DNA of 64,000 nucleotides from Nocardia aurea (GTDB lineage Bacteria; Actinomycetota; Actinomycetes; Mycobacteriales; Mycobacteriaceae). Positions within the stretch are counted from its first letter, which is position 1. Each line of letters begins with the position of its first letter. The position numbers and the translations under genes were made by a program. The notes under the pieces were generated by a model. It was not told where the DNA came from and searched no databases. It saw only the letters and a list, made by a program, of their open reading frames with translations. This document shows, in pieces, positions 8,333-15,782 of the stretch. Where the stretch lies: assembly GCF_003123685.1 (NCBI RefSeq), contig NZ_QCYJ01000154.1, positions 1 through 64,000 on the forward strand. Direction: 5' to 3'.

Positions 8333-9619
8333 TCAGCGGCGCAGTGCACCGGTGGCATCGAATTGCGCACCGCGCCCGCGCATCTGCGAGCGGTACCAGT
8401 TCTCGCGATGCGCCCGGGTGACGCGTTCGTGCAGGCGGTCGAGGCCCGGCACCGTGCGGCGGGCGATCTCGGCGACGGCGACGAACGGGGTGCGGGCCAG
8501 CGGCCACAGAATCCACGGGAACGCGCTGGGCAGGTCGTATCGGCGGCGGGTGATCGGCGACATGTACAGCGCGGTGTAGGCCGAGTGCAGCCGGTAGTTG
8601 TACGCCTGACGCAACCGGCGCAGACCGCGCTGGTCGGGGCGGGGCGCGAAGGCCGCCGGATAGGATTCGATCAATTCGCGGCCCTGCTCACCGGCGTCGT
8701 CGGCGCGCGAGATCATGACCATCGCGAGAATGCGCAGGGCGTCGCCGATGGTCTCGGGATACCAGTCGACGCGCACGCCGAGCAGATGGCCCATATAGCG
8801 TTGGAAATGCAGTAGCGCGCGCATTTCGCCGGGGGTGGTGAAATGTCCGAGTGGCCACAGACCCAGCGCTGGCGTGATGCTTCCCGCCAGCAGGGTGAGC
8901 AGCATATAGCTCTGGCTGATGGGAAGGCCCCAGCGCCGCGGATCCCATTCCCGGTGCTGGGCAACGCGTTTGCGTACCGAGACGTGCATGATCCGGACCT
9001 TGAGGGCGGTGGCCCGGCCCGCCGATCCCGGTGTCAGGATCGCGCCTGGCTCGGAGACGTCGATCCAGAATCGGGTCGTCTCGAGGAATCGCCTGAGCGC
9101 GTTGTCTCCGGCGTAGCCGCCCGCCAGCGACAGCGGGGTGGCGACGGCGGCCTCGGTGTACATCTCGAGTGTTTCCGCGCCCGCCATCGCGAAGAGCATG
9201 GTGCCCCACCGTCGCCAGATCGCCGCGCCCTGTTCCACGAGTTCGGGGCGGACCCAGTCGGGGACCGTCTCGAATTCCCGGAACAACTCGCGCATCGCGT
9301 CGTGCGCGTCGGGAACCGCGTCCACGCCGTCGCGCAATGCCGTCTCCAGCTGTTTGCGGCCGCGTTTGGCGCCGGTCTCGCCGTCGAACACCTCGGCGAC
9401 GAAGCGTTCGGCGGTCGGATCACCGCGGTAGAGGTCGGCGCGGAACGCCTCGGCGATGTCGTCGGCCGGGAAGAGATCGGTGCGGAACAGCGTCATGAAG
9501 CTTTCCCGGATCCGGCGGATACCGCGGCTCTCGCGGCGTTCCCGGTAGCGGAACGAGGTCGGGTGGTGTGCCGCGGCCGTCCGCGGTGTTTCCGCGCCGA
9601 CCGGTACCGAGATCTCCAT
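8333..9619 (-). CDS. oxygenase MpaB / DUF2236 family protein
   Basis: 428 aa. It is recognisable by the block LKVRIMHVSVRKR (about residue 205), with the His of the family's heme-binding core, plus PISQSYMLLTLLAG and LLGVRVDWYPET. Relatives include the oligopeptide-modifying oxygenase MpaB and the latex-clearing protein Lcp; the substrate of this copy is unknown. No signal peptide is seen, so it is probably cytosolic or peripheral. It is divergent from a TetR gene across a twin palindrome (9673-9712) and so is probably that regulator's target. The start ATG 9619 lacks a strong ribosome site; ATG 9496 (MTLFRTDLF) is an alternative. Confidence 0.8.
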   Translation of the reverse strand: MEISVPVGAETPRTAAAHHPTSFRYRERRESRGIRRIRESFMTLFRTDLFPADDIAEAFRADLYRGDPTAERFVAEVFDGETGAKRGRKQLETALRDGVDAVPDAHDAMRELFREFETVPDWVRPELVEQGAAIWRRWGTMLFAMAGAETLEMYTEAAVATPLSLAGGYAGDNALRRFLETTRFWIDVSEPGAILTPGSAGRATALKVRIMHVSVRKRVAQHREWDPRRWGLPISQSYMLLTLLAGSITPALGLWPLGHFTTPGEMRALLHFQRYMGHLLGVRVDWYPETIGDALRILAMVMISRADDAGEQGRELIESYPAAFAPRPDQRGLRRLRQAYNYRLHSAYTALYMSPITRRRYDLPSAFPWILWPLARTPFVAVAEIARRTVPGLDRLHERVTRAHRENWYRSQMRGRGAQFDATGALRR

Positions 9620-9672
9620 GCTGACCCGCGCTTTCGACAGAGCTGGATGGTGCGACCGGAACCCCCGGCCTC

Positions 9673-9712
9673 ACATACCCTAAGGTATGTCGCAACATAC
9701 TCTAAAGTATGT
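9673..9712. promoter_or_regulatory. twin palindromic operator, probably for the adjacent TetR protein
   Basis: Two 18-bp palindromes, ACATACCCTAAGGTATGT (9673-9690) and ACATACTCTAAAGTATGT (9695-9712). Both have 7-bp arms around the same CTAA centre, and their centres are 22 bp apart (about two helical turns, same DNA face). They lie between the divergent DUF2236 and TetR genes. This arrangement is typical of a TetR dimer pair repressing both promoters. The binder is inferred from position. Confidence 0.75.
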
Positions 9713-9872
9713 CTGCATGTCTCGGTCGCCGGTGGCACTGTTAATCTGGGACCGCATCGGAGTCGACTCGCGCTCGCCGTGCCCCGTGAACGGCCCGGTT
9801 CGGGCCGGTGGGGCGGAACCGGATGCGGATGACGGCGCCGGAATGGCTCGTCCCAACAACGAGAAGGCGGCG

Positions 9873-10499
9873 ATGACAGAAGGGTCGGACCAACACCCGT
9901 CGCCCGTCGTCGAGGTGTCCAAACGCAAAGCCGCGGCCGCCGCGCGACGGACCCGGCGCGCGCCCAAACTCACGGTCACGAACTGGGTCGACGCGGCGAT
10001 GTCGGTCCTGCTGAGCGAGGGTGTCGCCGCGATCTCGATCGCCCGGCTGTGTGAACACCTCGGCGTCACCAAGGGCAGTTTCTACTGGCATTTCGATGAT
10101 CTGGAACATCTGCTCGAGGCGACGGCCGACCACTGGTGCGCCGCGCAGAACGACAGCGTTCGCGGCTTGCAGGGGCTGGAGGCCCTGTCACCGGATCGGC
10201 GACTCCAGCGCATGGGCGAACTGCTCGCGGGCGACGAGTTGTGGAAGGTCGAGTACGCGGTCCGCGACTGGGCCCGCACCAATCCCAAGGTGTTCGACGC
10301 GGTGCGATCCCTGGATCAGCGGATCTTCGCGGTACTGGAACAGACCCTGACCGAACTCGGTTTCGCCGCCGCCGACGCGCGGATGCGGGCCGGGATCCTG
10401 TCGTTCATCGGTATCGGATTCGTCCACGGGCGTGCCACGCTGCCGACACCGAACGCCGAACAGATCAGGGCGACTTTCGATTTCATCACCCGCCCCTGA
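9873..10499 (+). CDS. TetR/AcrR family regulator
   Basis: 208 aa. After a basic N-tail (KRKAAAAARRTRRAPK), the TetR HTH spans about residues 34-80: WVDAAMSVLLSEGVAAISI, then LGVTKGSFYWHFDDLEHLL, the canonical recognition helix and FYWHF turn. The C-terminal ligand domain is not assignable. ATG 9873 follows GAGAAGG at good distance; in-frame ATG 9843 would add ten residues. It probably autoregulates and represses the divergent MpaB-type oxygenase through 9673-9712. Confidence 0.82.
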   Translation: MTEGSDQHPSPVVEVSKRKAAAAARRTRRAPKLTVTNWVDAAMSVLLSEGVAAISIARLCEHLGVTKGSFYWHFDDLEHLLEATADHWCAAQNDSVRGLQGLEALSPDRRLQRMGELLAGDELWKVEYAVRDWARTNPKVFDAVRSLDQRIFAVLEQTLTELGFAAADARMRAGILSFIGIGFVHGRATLPTPNAEQIRATFDFITRP

Positions 10500-10511
10500 C
10501 CGGAAGACGTC

Positions 10512-11096
10512 TCAACGCACCCGGGTGCCGAGCAGGTGGCGCACACCGCCGACGAACAATCGCAGACCGAAATCGAAAGTCGCGGTGGCGTCGGGGGTTT
10601 CGTCCAGCGGCGAGGTGTCCTCGGCGAGCGCGCCGACGGAATCCATCTGCATACGGGACTGCTCGTCGACGGTCTGACCGAGGACGTAGTACAGCAGCGT
10701 GAACGCCGCCGACTCGGCTTCGGGGCGTGGCATACCCGCGCGGATCACGGCACCGACCATGCGCTCGCGCCCCTTGCTCGTGGTCAGCCTCGACGCGTAG
10801 GTGGCCGAAACCAGTTCGGCGCCGTCGCGGTAGGTGAGCAGGCAATCGCGCAGCCGGTGGGCCAGTTCGGTGATCTGGGCCGACCACTCCTCGGCGGCGA
10901 CGGGCTCGTCCATCGGCGCCAGGATCCGGTCGGCGACCGCGCCGAGCAGCGCCTGTTTGTTCGGGAAATGCCAGTAGAGCGCGCCGGGCTGGACCTGTAG
11001 TGATCCCGCCAGCCGACGCATCGTCAGATCGCCGAGACCGTACTGGTCCAGGATGGCGATCGCGCCGTCGACCACGTCCGCTCTGTGCAGTTGCAC
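10512..11096 (-). CDS. bioQ: TetR family repressor, BioQ-like
   Basis: 194 aa. The N-terminal HTH (about residues 5-50; LTMRRLAGSLQVQPGALYWHF) is followed by a TetR_C-type ligand domain. It is divergent from bioB, and the intergenic region carries TGAACACCGTTCA, the BioQ box form reported for Corynebacterium and Mycobacterium. That makes it the probable repressor of biotin synthesis. BioQ is established knowledge for those genera; assignment here rests on position plus operator, not on sequence identity, which I could not compute. Confidence 0.78.
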   Translation of the reverse strand: MQLHRADVVDGAIAILDQYGLGDLTMRRLAGSLQVQPGALYWHFPNKQALLGAVADRILAPMDEPVAAEEWSAQITELAHRLRDCLLTYRDGAELVSATYASRLTTSKGRERMVGAVIRAGMPRPEAESAAFTLLYYVLGQTVDEQSRMQMDSVGALAEDTSPLDETPDATATFDFGLRLFVGGVRHLLGTRVR

Positions 11097-11139
11097 CCGA
11101 AGCCCTCCCCGTGTGGATGTTTGACTCGCTGTCTACCGC

Positions 11140-11146
11140 TACCCTA
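11140..11146. promoter_or_regulatory. overlapping divergent -10 elements of bioB and bioQ
   Basis: TACCCTA reads as TACCCT on the plus strand (bioB) and TAGGGT on the minus strand (bioQ). Either start site would lie 7-8 nt away; for bioB that is within the BioQ box, consistent with direct occlusion. Confidence 0.45.
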
Positions 11147-11149
11147 GCC

Positions 11150-11162
11150 TGAACACCGTTCA
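11150..11162. promoter_or_regulatory. BioQ operator, TGAAC-N3-GTTCA
   Basis: Perfect 5-bp inverted repeat TGAAC-ACC-GTTCA in the bioQ-bioB intergenic region, 40 bp before bioB. It matches the described actinobacterial BioQ motif TGAAC-N3-GTTCA (or GTTAC). Confidence 0.85.
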
Positions 11163-11202
11163 AGTTGCACGGCCACCTCGGCCGGACGAAGGGATTCGTG
11201 CA

Positions 11203-12216
11203 GTGACCCAGGCACCAGTGACCACCGATATCCTGGCTGTCGCCCGCGAGCAGGTGCTCGTGCGCGGCGAGGGGTTGAGCCAGGAGCAGACGCTGGAAGT
11301 GCTGCGCCTGGGCGACGACAGACTGGAGGATCTGCTCGCCCTCGCGCACGAGGTCCGCATGCGCTGGTGCGGCCCCGAGGTCGAGGTCGAGGGCATCATC
11401 TCGCTCAAGACCGGCGGCTGCCCCGAGGACTGCCACTTCTGCTCGCAGTCGGGCCTGTTCCAGTCCCCGGTCCGCGCCGCGTGGCTCGATATCCCGAGCC
11501 TGGTCGAGGCCGCCAAACAGACCGCCAAATCCGGCGCCACCGAGTTCTGCATCGTCGCGGCCGTCCGCGGACCCGACGAACGTCTGATGGCCCAGGTCGC
11601 CGCCGGCGTCGAGGCGATCCGCAACGAAGTCGACATCCAGGTCGCGTGTTCGCTGGGCATGCTCACCCAGGAACAGGTCGATCAGCTGGCCGCGATGGGC
11701 GTGCACCGCTACAACCACAATCTCGAGACCTCGAAGTCGTACTTCCCGAACGTGGTCACCACCCACACCTGGGAGGAGCGCTGGGACACCCTGCGCATGG
11801 TGCGCGAGGCAGGCATGGAGGTCTGCTGCGGCGGCATCCTCGGCATGGGCGAAACACTGGAGCAGCGTGCGGAATTCGCGGCGAACCTCGCGGTGCTCGA
11901 ACCCGACGAGGTGCCGCTGAACTTCCTCAACCCGCGCCCCGGCACCCCCTTCGGCGACCTCGACGTGCTGCCCGCGTCCGACGCGCTGCGCGCCGTCGCC
12001 GCTTTCCGCCTGGCGCTGCCGCGCACCATGCTGCGCTTCGCGGGCGGACGCGAGATCACCCTCGGCGACCTCGGCGCGAAACAGGGCATCCTCGGCGGCA
12101 TCAACGCCGTCATCGTCGGTAACTACCTGACCACGCTCGGGCGTCCCGCCGAAGCCGACCTCGATCTGCTCGGCGAGCTGAAGATGCCGATCAAGGCGCT
12201 CAACGAAACGCTGTGA
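11203..12216 (+). CDS. bioB: biotin synthase
   Basis: 337 aa radical-SAM enzyme converting dethiobiotin to biotin by sulfur insertion. The CxxxCxxC motif that binds the SAM-cleaving [4Fe-4S] cluster is CPEDCHFC (about residues 71-78). The second-cluster region contains EFCIVAAVRGP and VACSLGM, and the C-terminal FLNPRPGTPF and GGREITLGDLG are BioB hallmarks. The start GTG 11203 gives a 40-bp leader containing no strong ribosome site. It is first in the unit bioB-bsaP-DUF2567 and probably repressed by BioQ when biotin is plentiful. Confidence 0.97.
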   Translation: MTQAPVTTDILAVAREQVLVRGEGLSQEQTLEVLRLGDDRLEDLLALAHEVRMRWCGPEVEVEGIISLKTGGCPEDCHFCSQSGLFQSPVRAAWLDIPSLVEAAKQTAKSGATEFCIVAAVRGPDERLMAQVAAGVEAIRNEVDIQVACSLGMLTQEQVDQLAAMGVHRYNHNLETSKSYFPNVVTTHTWEERWDTLRMVREAGMEVCCGGILGMGETLEQRAEFAANLAVLEPDEVPLNFLNPRPGTPFGDLDVLPASDALRAVAAFRLALPRTMLRFAGGREITLGDLGAKQGILGGINAVIVGNYLTTLGRPAEADLDLLGELKMPIKALNETL

Positions 12217-12225
12217 GCCGCGACC

Positions 12226-12453
12226 ATGAGTAATGTCATGGACATGGACGAGCGCTACAACCCGTTCACCGGCAAACGGATAGTGCCAGGGGTCGACGAC
12301 GTGGTTCCCGCGTCCGCGGCGATGGGCCTGGAGCCGCCGCGATTCTGTGAACAGTGCGGCAGGCGCATGATCGTGCAGGTGAGCCCCGACGGCTGGTGGG
12401 CGAAATGTTCGCGCCACGGTGTCATCGATTCGGCGCGTCTGGAACACCGGTAG
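12226..12453 (+). CDS. bsaP: biotin synthase auxiliary protein BsaP
   Basis: 75 aa, 9 bp after bioB. The conserved block FCEQCGRRM (Cys41, Cys44) with KCSRHG (Cys61, His64) offers a possible metal or Fe-S site. YNPFTGK near the N-terminus is typical of this family, whose member Rv1590 sits in the same place in M. tuberculosis. Mycobacterial BioB has been reported to need this small protein for catalysis; the cluster chemistry is not evident from sequence alone. The stop TAG overlaps the next gene's GTG (TAGTG). Confidence 0.88.
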   Translation: MSNVMDMDERYNPFTGKRIVPGVDDVVPASAAMGLEPPRFCEQCGRRMIVQVSPDGWWAKCSRHGVIDSARLEHR

Positions 12454-13124
12454 TGGCGGCGGTGGGATCCGGCGGCCTGCGACGCGAAGTGGTCGCGGGA
12501 CTGCTGACCGTCGCCGGTGTCGTGCTGGCGAGCGCGATCGGCGGCGCGATCTGGGGGTATCTCGCGCCCGTCGAACAATTGCTGGTCACCGAGGCCGGGC
12601 GCGGGGTGGTGCTCACGGGGGAGAGCGTCCACCAGTTCGACGCGCTCGCGATATTCGTCTGCGTCGGCGCGGTGGTCGGTGTGCTCTCGGCCGCGGGAGT
12701 GTGGCGGCTGCGCTCGGTACGCGGACCCGTCCTCCAACTGGGGCTGCTGGCCGGATCGTTACTCGGCGCGTTCGCCATGCGGACCATCGGCGAGGCCGTG
12801 GCCGAATGGCATCACGCGCGCCCCGACGATCCGCCGGTGGGACAGATCATCGATATCGCCCCCGAATTGGGAAGCGCTCTCGCGATGATCGCGCAGCCGT
12901 TGCTGGCGTCGCTGGTGTTGATGTTCCTGGCCGCGTTGAGCCCGTCGGAGGATCTCGGCACCGGATTCGGTGGTCCCTTCGGTGCGACGCGACCGGTCCA
13001 GCGCTTCGTTCCCGATCTCGAACCCGGGGCGTCGTACACGCCGTACGGCCCGAACGGTGGTCACGGCGGGTATGACCCCGCCGCGGGCGCGGGCCCGGTG
13101 CGGGAGAGTCGCCCGGCTCGCTGA
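12453..13124 (+). CDS. DUF2567 membrane protein
   Basis: 223 aa with four hydrophobic helices (about residues 13-35, 62-83, 90-112 and 138-160) and a polar, Gly/Pro-rich tail. It matches in position and topology Rv1591 of M. tuberculosis, the gene after bsaP. The function is unknown. A link to biotin is suggested only by the overlap of its GTG with the bsaP stop (translational coupling). Confidence 0.8.
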   Translation: MAAVGSGGLRREVVAGLLTVAGVVLASAIGGAIWGYLAPVEQLLVTEAGRGVVLTGESVHQFDALAIFVCVGAVVGVLSAAGVWRLRSVRGPVLQLGLLAGSLLGAFAMRTIGEAVAEWHHARPDDPPVGQIIDIAPELGSALAMIAQPLLASLVLMFLAALSPSEDLGTGFGGPFGATRPVQRFVPDLEPGASYTPYGPNGGHGGYDPAAGAGPVRESRPAR

Positions 13125-13496
13125 CGCGGGAATTCGCGCGGCTCCCGGCGTCCGTCCGTGACGCGAACCCGTCGCGTCACGGTCGCAGATCGGCACCGCC
13201 GCGGATCCGATGCGCACCGACGCCCATCTCGCTGCCGACGCCGGTCCCGCCGCCATCCGATCCGCACCGACCCGGGCCGCGGGAACAGCCGCAAGCGTCC
13301 CGGTGTTCTGCCCACGGACGACCTGGCGCTCGGCCCATCGCGATGTTGCGGGCATCCGGTTGTAGGACGCGAATAATCGGTGGAAGCGGGGGATCGCGGC
13401 GGCTACGGTGGGTGTCCGCCCCGGCCGACCTTCGTGGGAATAGCGGAGTCGCCGTGGCGTGTTCGGTGAAGACATGGTCGGGGGAGCATCGATCGT
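13125..13496. other. gene-free stretch
   Basis: The open frames on both strands are arginine/proline-rich and non-proteinlike. Nothing I can name is present, apart from scattered GATCCG-type repeats around 13200-13280. Confidence 0.5.
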
Positions 13497-13514
13497 GGAG
13501 AGGGGGTGTCATCG

Positions 13515-13694
13515 ATGAAAGCCGAGATGCGTGCCGTGCCCGGGCCGGGTGTGGCCGAGCGCGACGAGCGACCGGATCTGGCCGCGTGGCGTCGGCGTCA
13601 CGCGCTGCGGCAGAGCAGTGCCGCGCAGCCGGTCCGCAACGAGCGGAAGTATCGGCGCGGCGCGAAACACCGCAAGCGGTCGATGGATTCCTGA
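13515..13694 (+). CDS. small basic hypothetical protein
   Basis: 59 aa and very basic, especially the C-terminal half (RNERKYRRGAKHRKRS). The start ATG 13515 lies about 9 nt after GGAGAGGGGG (13497-13506), an excellent ribosome site; GTG 13506 is the alternative. There are no known motifs. The charge could suit nucleic-acid or ribosome binding, but that is speculation. It lies between the biotin and NAD modules and is transcribed toward the Nudix regulator. Confidence 0.45.
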   Translation: MKAEMRAVPGPGVAERDERPDLAAWRRRHALRQSSAAQPVRNERKYRRGAKHRKRSMDS

Positions 13695-13775
13695 CGAAAG
13701 CGGTCACGCGCGACGATGTCGGAACGGTCGTGCGATCGCCGGGACCTCTCGAATCAGTCGGTCTTCCACAGTGAT

Positions 13776-14543
13776 TCACGTCGGTGGACGCAGTGCAGCG
13801 AACTCGTCGGTGACACGGATACCGGAGTCGCTGAAACGGTAGAGGGCGGCGGGACGTCCCCCCGCGCGTCCGGGAGCGGCGGTGGCTCCGGTGGGCGTGA
13901 TGACCTTGCGCCGGGTCAGGACCCGCTGGAGGTTGGTGGTGTCGACGTCGTAACCCAGTGCGGCGCAATAGATCGCGCGCAGCGTCGACATCGTGAACGC
14001 CGACGGGGCAAGGGCGAAGGCGATATTGGTGTAGGAGAGTTTGGCGGCGAGCCGGGTTCTGGCGTGTTCCACGACGGTGCCGTGGTCGAAGGACATGGTC
14101 GGCAGGGCCGAGACCGGATGCCAGGCGGTGTCGGCGGGGAGTTCGGGATCGACGGTGAGGGGCACGAGCCCGAGGTAGGCCGAGGCGATGCGGCGCGGCG
14201 CGGGGACCCGGTCGGGAGCGCTGAACACCGCGAGTTGTTCGAGGTGGGCCAGTTCGCGCACGTCGACCTTCTCGGCGAGTTGACGCCGGGCCGAGATGTC
14301 GAGATCCTCGTCGTCGCGGAGTCGACCTCCGGGTAGTGACCAGGTGTCCTTCTGCGGGTCGAGGGCGCGCTCCCACAGCAGTACGGCCAATTCTGTTCGC
14401 TGATCGGGTCCGCACGGGGCGAACGCGGTCTCGATCGTCTCGACAGCCTCGACAACGCCACTACCTGCGGTGATGTCCTTCGAGAATCGACGAACCTGGA
14501 ACACGGCGGTGAGCGTTTCATGGATGGTGCTACTATGGGCCAC
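13776..14543 (-). CDS. Nudix-fold transcriptional regulator of NAD synthesis (NrtR type)
   Basis: 255 aa. The N-terminal Nudix domain (about 1-145) has a degenerate Nudix box, GGRLRDDEDLDISARRQLAEKVDV in part: the usual REUXEE core reads RQLAEK, so hydrolase activity is doubtful. The C-terminal winged helix (about 160-250; TLRAIYCAALGYDVDTTNLQRVL) is the NrtR DNA-binding part. It is divergent from nadABC across a strong palindrome, so it is the likely repressor of the NAD genes and of itself. The start GTG 14543 is exactly 7 nt after TACAAT, giving a leaderless mRNA; GTG 14504 is a less likely alternative. Confidence 0.85.
   Translation of the reverse strand: MAHSSTIHETLTAVFQVRRFSKDITAGSGVVEAVETIETAFAPCGPDQRTELAVLLWERALDPQKDTWSLPGGRLRDDEDLDISARRQLAEKVDVRELAHLEQLAVFSAPDRVPAPRRIASAYLGLVPLTVDPELPADTAWHPVSALPTMSFDHGTVVEHARTRLAAKLSYTNIAFALAPSAFTMSTLRAIYCAALGYDVDTTNLQRVLTRRKVITPTGATAAPGRAGGRPAALYRFSDSGIRVTDEFAALRPPT
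14531..14536 (+). promoter_or_regulatory. -10 element of the nadABC promoter
   Basis: TACTAT. Transcription would begin about 14543-14544, at the first base of the regulator palindrome, leaving a leader of roughly 78 nt before nadA. Confidence 0.5.
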
Positions 14544-14566
14544 GTTTTCGATTGTAAGTCGAAAAC
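14544..14566. promoter_or_regulatory. NAD regulator operator (NrtR-like box)
   Basis: Perfect palindrome GTTTTCGA-N7-TCGAAAAC with 8-bp arms, the most striking inverted repeat in the intergenic region. On the minus strand its centre contains TACAAT, the -10 of the Nudix regulator, and the palindrome begins one base before that gene's start codon. On the plus strand it starts at the predicted nadA +1. One bound dimer could therefore block both promoters. Confidence 0.8.
14551..14556 (-). promoter_or_regulatory. -10 element of the leaderless Nudix regulator gene
   Basis: TACAAT on the minus strand, 7 nt before GTG 14543, and embedded in the operator palindrome. Confidence 0.6.
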
Positions 14567-14621
14567 CTGGTTTGGTGCGAATTACGGCGAAGAGGCCGGC
14601 CGCACGAGGAAGGGAGCCATC

Positions 14622-15665
14622 ATGGCGACAATGGGTGCACAGCTCGCGCCTGCGCTGATGGAGCAGGTGGTCGACGGACCATCGGGATTCACCGGTGTCG
14701 AGGCGACGCCGCAGTGGGCGGAAGAGGTCAAGCGGCTCGCGCGTGCGCGCAACGCGACGATTCTCGCGCACAACTACCAGCTGCCCGAGATCCAGGACGT
14801 GGCCGATCACGTCGGCGACTCGCTGGCGCTGTCCCGGATCGCGGCCGAAGCCGCCGAGGACACCATCGTGTTCTGCGGCGTGCACTTCATGGCCGAGACG
14901 GCGAAGATCCTCAGCCCGGAGAAGACCGTCCTCATCCCGGATCAGCGGGCGGGCTGCTCACTGGCGGATTCGATCACCGCCGACGAACTGCGCGCGTGGA
15001 AAGCCGAATTCCCGAATGCCATGGTCGTGTCGTACGTGAACACCACGGCCGAGGTGAAGGCGCTCACCGACATCTGCTGCACGTCGTCGAACGCGGTGGA
15101 CGTCGTCGCCTCCATCGACCCCGATCGCGAGGTGCTGTTCCTACCGGACCAGTTCCTCGGCGCGCACGTCAAACGCGTCACCGGGCGCGAGAACATGCAC
15201 ATCTGGGCGGGCGAATGCCACGTCCACGCGGGCATCAACGGCGACGAGCTCACCGAGCAGGCGCGCACGCATCCCGACGCCGAACTGTTCGTGCACCCCG
15301 AATGCGGTTGCGCGACGTCGGCGCTGTACCTGGCGGGCGAGGGTTCCTTCCCGGCCGACCGGGTGCACATCCTCTCGACCGGCGGCATGATCGACGCGGC
15401 CAAGGCGGCCAAGTCCAGCCAGGTGCTCGTCGCCACCGAGGTCGGCATGCTGCACCAGCTGCGTAAGGCCGCGCCCGGGATCGACTTCAAGGCCGTCAAC
15501 GATCGCGCCTCCTGCAAGTACATGAAGATGATCACCCCGGCCGCGCTGCTGCGCTGCCTGGTCGAGGGCGCCGACGAAGTGCACGTCGACGTGGAAACCG
15601 CTGCCCGCGGCCGTAGCTCGGTGCAACGGATGATCGAGATCGGCAATCCCGGCGGGGGCGAGTGA
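14622..15665 (+). CDS. nadA: quinolinate synthase
   Basis: 347 aa. It condenses iminoaspartate with dihydroxyacetone phosphate to quinolinate using a [4Fe-4S] cluster. Family blocks are present: ILAHNYQLPEIQDVADHVGDS, FCGVHFMAETAKIL, CCTSSNAV and VHPECGC. The cluster-ligand cysteines are in the ICC, ECGC and RASCKYMKMIT regions. ATG 14622 follows AGGAAGGGA. It is first in nadABC and probably controlled by the Nudix regulator through 14544-14566. Confidence 0.96.
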   Translation: MATMGAQLAPALMEQVVDGPSGFTGVEATPQWAEEVKRLARARNATILAHNYQLPEIQDVADHVGDSLALSRIAAEAAEDTIVFCGVHFMAETAKILSPEKTVLIPDQRAGCSLADSITADELRAWKAEFPNAMVVSYVNTTAEVKALTDICCTSSNAVDVVASIDPDREVLFLPDQFLGAHVKRVTGRENMHIWAGECHVHAGINGDELTEQARTHPDAELFVHPECGCATSALYLAGEGSFPADRVHILSTGGMIDAAKAAKSSQVLVATEVGMLHQLRKAAPGIDFKAVNDRASCKYMKMITPAALLRCLVEGADEVHVDVETAARGRSSVQRMIEIGNPGGGE

Positions 15666-15684
15666 CGGCCCTTCCGGGCGCAGG

Positions 15685-15714
15685 GCGCGCGCGGACCCGA
15701 GGGTCGGCGCGCGC
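15685..15714 (+). other. intercistronic GC hairpin between nadA and nadB
   Basis: A stem of GCGCGCGC and GACC paired to GGTC and GCGCGCGC, with one G-G mismatch and a 4-nt loop. It has no T-run, so it is more likely an mRNA-stability or partial-attenuation element than a full terminator. Confidence 0.4.
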
Positions 15715-15782
15715 GTGATCTATGGAGGCCGCCGCTGGGCGGCCGCCGGGCCGGGTGGGCCCGGAGCGAGAGGCGTGGAGAG

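Noticed and set aside
6733..8370. 545-codon minus-strand frame opposite the MFS gene
   Set aside because: It is a run of Arg/Asp/His/Gln without hydrophobic core; the plus strand encodes a clear 12-helix transporter.
10486..12447. 653-codon minus-strand frame spanning bioQ, bioB and bsaP
   Set aside because: It crosses three well-supported genes and the BioQ operator; no motifs.
13158..13376. Arg-rich open frame in the biotin-NAD spacer
   Set aside because: No ribosome site, about one third arginine, repetitive GATCCG words; composition matches noncoding GC-rich sequence.
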